A DNA stretch of 22,212 nucleotides from a virus. How positions within the stretch are numbered: the stretch's first letter is position 1; the number at the start of each line of letters is the position of its first letter. Below the pieces are notes generated by a model. It was not told the DNA's origin. It did not search any database and saw only the letters and a program-made list of their open reading frames with translations. Below are positions 20,787 through 22,212 of the stretch, piece by piece. A program made the translations under genes and the position numbers. The DNA is taken from IMG/VR virus record IMGVR_UViG_3300047178_000111, positions 1-22,212 of that record; one strand, 5' to 3'.

Positions 20787-22184
20787 ATGCCAGAGCAAGA
20801 TGTAGTCGCGCAGTGGAAAGCATTTTCACCCGAACAGAGGCAGTCTGCTTTGGGCAAGATGACGCCTGAGCAAAAGAACACGCTTAAATCGAAAATCGAG
20901 GCATCTACGAGTGTTCCACGTGGAACATCAAACACTCCAATGATGAGCGCGGCCTCACCTGAAGACATTGCGCGAAGTAAGCGCGTCCCTGTGACTTCGC
21001 AGGCCAAGACACCCTACCAGAAGGCGGAGAACTTCGCCACAGGCTTACAAAAGCCACTCAAGGAGGCTTTACCCGCGGTTGCTGCAACTGTCGGAGCCAT
21101 GTACGGAGGAATCCCCGGCGCGGCAGCGGGAGGGGCTGCTGGAGAGCTTATATCGCATCCTGAGGCTGGAGCAAAGGGTGCGGCAATTGAAGGAGCAGAG
21201 CAGGGCGCATTAGAGTTGGTTGGTGGGAAGATTGCCCCAAAGGTCTTGAGCAAGATTGCTGCTAAGGCTTCACCGAGGGCGGCTGAAATCCTCAACAACT
21301 ACATTGGACTCGGGAAGGCGAATCTTCCAAAGTTTGGGCGCACAATACAGAACGCCAGAGACATCGCCCAGACGGTTCTGGAGAAAGTTGGCGTCAAGCC
21401 TACACTGGAAAGTCAAAGAGCCGCCATCGAGTCCACAAGAGCTTCTTACGAGGCCGCTACGCAGAAGATCGTCGCCACGCCGGGAGGAAAGCTAACGGAT
21501 GTCCATACGACCCTGCTGAATCGAGCAGTAGAACTCCTAAAGCAGGTAGAGAAAGAGGGAGTTCCTCACGAGCAGATCGTTGCTATCGACAAGAACCTTG
21601 AGGCTGTAACGGACGCTGCCAAAAAGAAACTGATGAATCCTGCTGAGATTCACGAGATGCGCCGCGAAATACAAAAACAAATCACTGACTGGCGACCGGA
21701 TACGACGAACATCCGTATGCGCTTTCTTCAGGGTGTTTACCACGATCTTAACGACGCGATTACTCGCTCACTTCCTGCTGATGAAGCCAGAGCGTTTCGC
21801 GCTGCCAACAAGGTTCAGAGTAAACTTATTACAGCGCGGCAGGCGGCAGACAGTACCCTTCTGAAAGAAAGCCTCAAGCAATCGCCTGGACTTGTTACAA
21901 AAGCCGCTCGGGTGGTTGGGGGTGCGGCGGCTGGCGGTGTAGCGGGCGCAGTCTTTGATTCTGGAGACAGAGCGCATGGAGCCATTGAGGGCGCATTACT
22001 TGGGGCGGCGGGTGGAGGCGTCTCAAACAAGATTTCCTCCATCAATAAGCCTGCTCTGGATGTGGCAGCGCAGAAGATTCTTGGGCGTTCGGCTGAGGCT
22101 TTGGCAAAAGTCAGCAAAGCGTCTCCTACGGTTGTGCGAGCTTTGCAATCTATTCGTGCGATCCAATCAACTCCCCAGCAGTGA
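20787..22184 (+). CDS. Probable internal virion (ejection) protein C with Gly/Ala membrane segments
   Basis: 465 residues. The N-terminal 85 residues are polar. Two Gly/Ala-rich hydrophobic regions occur at about 94-118 (LPAVAATVGAMYGGIPGAAA) and 376-415 (VVGGAAAGGVAGAVF, AIEGALLGAAGGGV), typical of proteins that enter membranes. Between them is a long helical section (180-345). No lysozyme or transglycosylase motif is visible. As the third in the A/B/C series it resembles podoviral ejection proteins that form the transenvelope channel. The coding sequence contains a perfect parS-type palindrome at codons 42-47 (SVPRGT). The ribosome site is weak (GTGAG), so it may rely on coupling. Confidence 0.6.
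   Translation: MPEQDVVAQWKAFSPEQRQSALGKMTPEQKNTLKSKIEASTSVPRGTSNTPMMSAASPEDIARSKRVPVTSQAKTPYQKAENFATGLQKPLKEALPAVAATVGAMYGGIPGAAAGGAAGELISHPEAGAKGAAIEGAEQGALELVGGKIAPKVLSKIAAKASPRAAEILNNYIGLGKANLPKFGRTIQNARDIAQTVLEKVGVKPTLESQRAAIESTRASYEAATQKIVATPGGKLTDVHTTLLNRAVELLKQVEKEGVPHEQIVAIDKNLEAVTDAAKKKLMNPAEIHEMRREIQKQITDWRPDTTNIRMRFLQGVYHDLNDAITRSLPADEARAFRAANKVQSKLITARQAADSTLLKESLKQSPGLVTKAARVVGGAAAGGVAGAVFDSGDRAHGAIEGALLGAAGGGVSNKISSINKPALDVAAQKILGRSAEALAKVSKASPTVVRALQSIRAIQSTPQQ
20912..20927. promoter_or_regulatory. Perfect parS-type palindrome (TGTTCCACGTGGAACA) inside the third ejection gene
   Basis: TGTTCCACGTGGAACA is a perfect 16-bp palindrome and matches the widely conserved bacterial parS form recognised by chromosomal ParB (consensus TGTTTCACGTGAAACA and this variant). 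It overlaps codons for S42-V-P-R-G-T47. A chance exact match in a 22-kb window is very unlikely. No ParA or ParB gene is present here, so host ParB would be the expected partner. I found no second exact copy by eye. Confidence 0.7.
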
Positions 22185-22199
22185 TGTATATTTGAAGTG

Positions 22200-22205
22200 A
22201 AGGAG
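22200..22205 (+). promoter_or_regulatory. Shine-Dalgarno of the next gene
   Basis: AAGGAG lies near the right window edge, 15 nt after the previous stop codon. A start codon is expected just beyond 22212, so the operon appears to continue. Confidence 0.5.
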
Positions 22206-22212
22206 AACTATC

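Noticed and set aside
1-22212. CRISPR array, insertion sequence or rRNA
   Set aside because: No regularly spaced identical repeats, transposase or rRNA-like sequence was seen on either strand.

Overview
The window reads as part of the genome of a tailed double-stranded DNA bacteriophage (or prophage), most likely a short-tailed podovirus. A terminase pair, portal, scaffold-like protein, capsid proteins, a head-tail adaptor-like protein, a large tail protein and three probable ejection proteins follow one another on the + strand. No tape-measure, sheath or tail-tube gene is visible. No integrase, replication gene, lysozyme or tRNA was found, so lifestyle is undetermined. The host is a guess: the choice-of-anchor-D/ASH-like Ig domain in the tail protein is common in secreted proteins of Acidobacteriota, and GC content is moderate.

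Layout. (1) 1-486: two small genes of unknown function on the - strand, the first cut by the window edge, driven by a good sigma70-type promoter at 526-554 in a divergent control region with three TGTCA/TGACA half-sites. (2) 638-2277: short + strand accessory genes, including a 47-residue secreted-like peptide, a ribbon-helix-helix/zinc-ribbon regulator with upstream direct repeats, and a two-helix membrane protein (holin candidate). (3) 2361-4073: a candidate promoter, an apparent 11-codon leader, an unusual protein that looks like a GroES fold with a DnaJ-type zinc finger inserted in its mobile loop, a small zinc-binding protein and the small terminase. (4) 4070-12529: large terminase, portal, scaffold-like protein, decoration-like protein and major capsid protein. 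An HNH endonuclease gene behind a long hairpin interrupts the module after the capsid gene. (5) 12581-22184: minor structural proteins, a 1218-residue tail protein with glycine-rich repeats and Ig-like domains, an adaptor-like protein and three probable ejection proteins. The last of these contains a perfect 16-bp parS-type palindrome inside its coding sequence.

Most late genes are packed with 1- to 8-nt overlaps or very short gaps, so they probably form one transcription unit with translational coupling. A plausible division of labour is: terminase and portal package DNA; scaffold, capsid and decoration proteins build the head, perhaps helped by the GroES-like protein acting with host GroEL; adaptor, tail and ejection proteins finish the virion and deliver DNA. 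The strongest leads are the zinc-finger/GroES chimera (2445-3278), the parS-like site (20912-20927) and the promoter/hairpin arrangement controlling the HNH gene (11422-11484).
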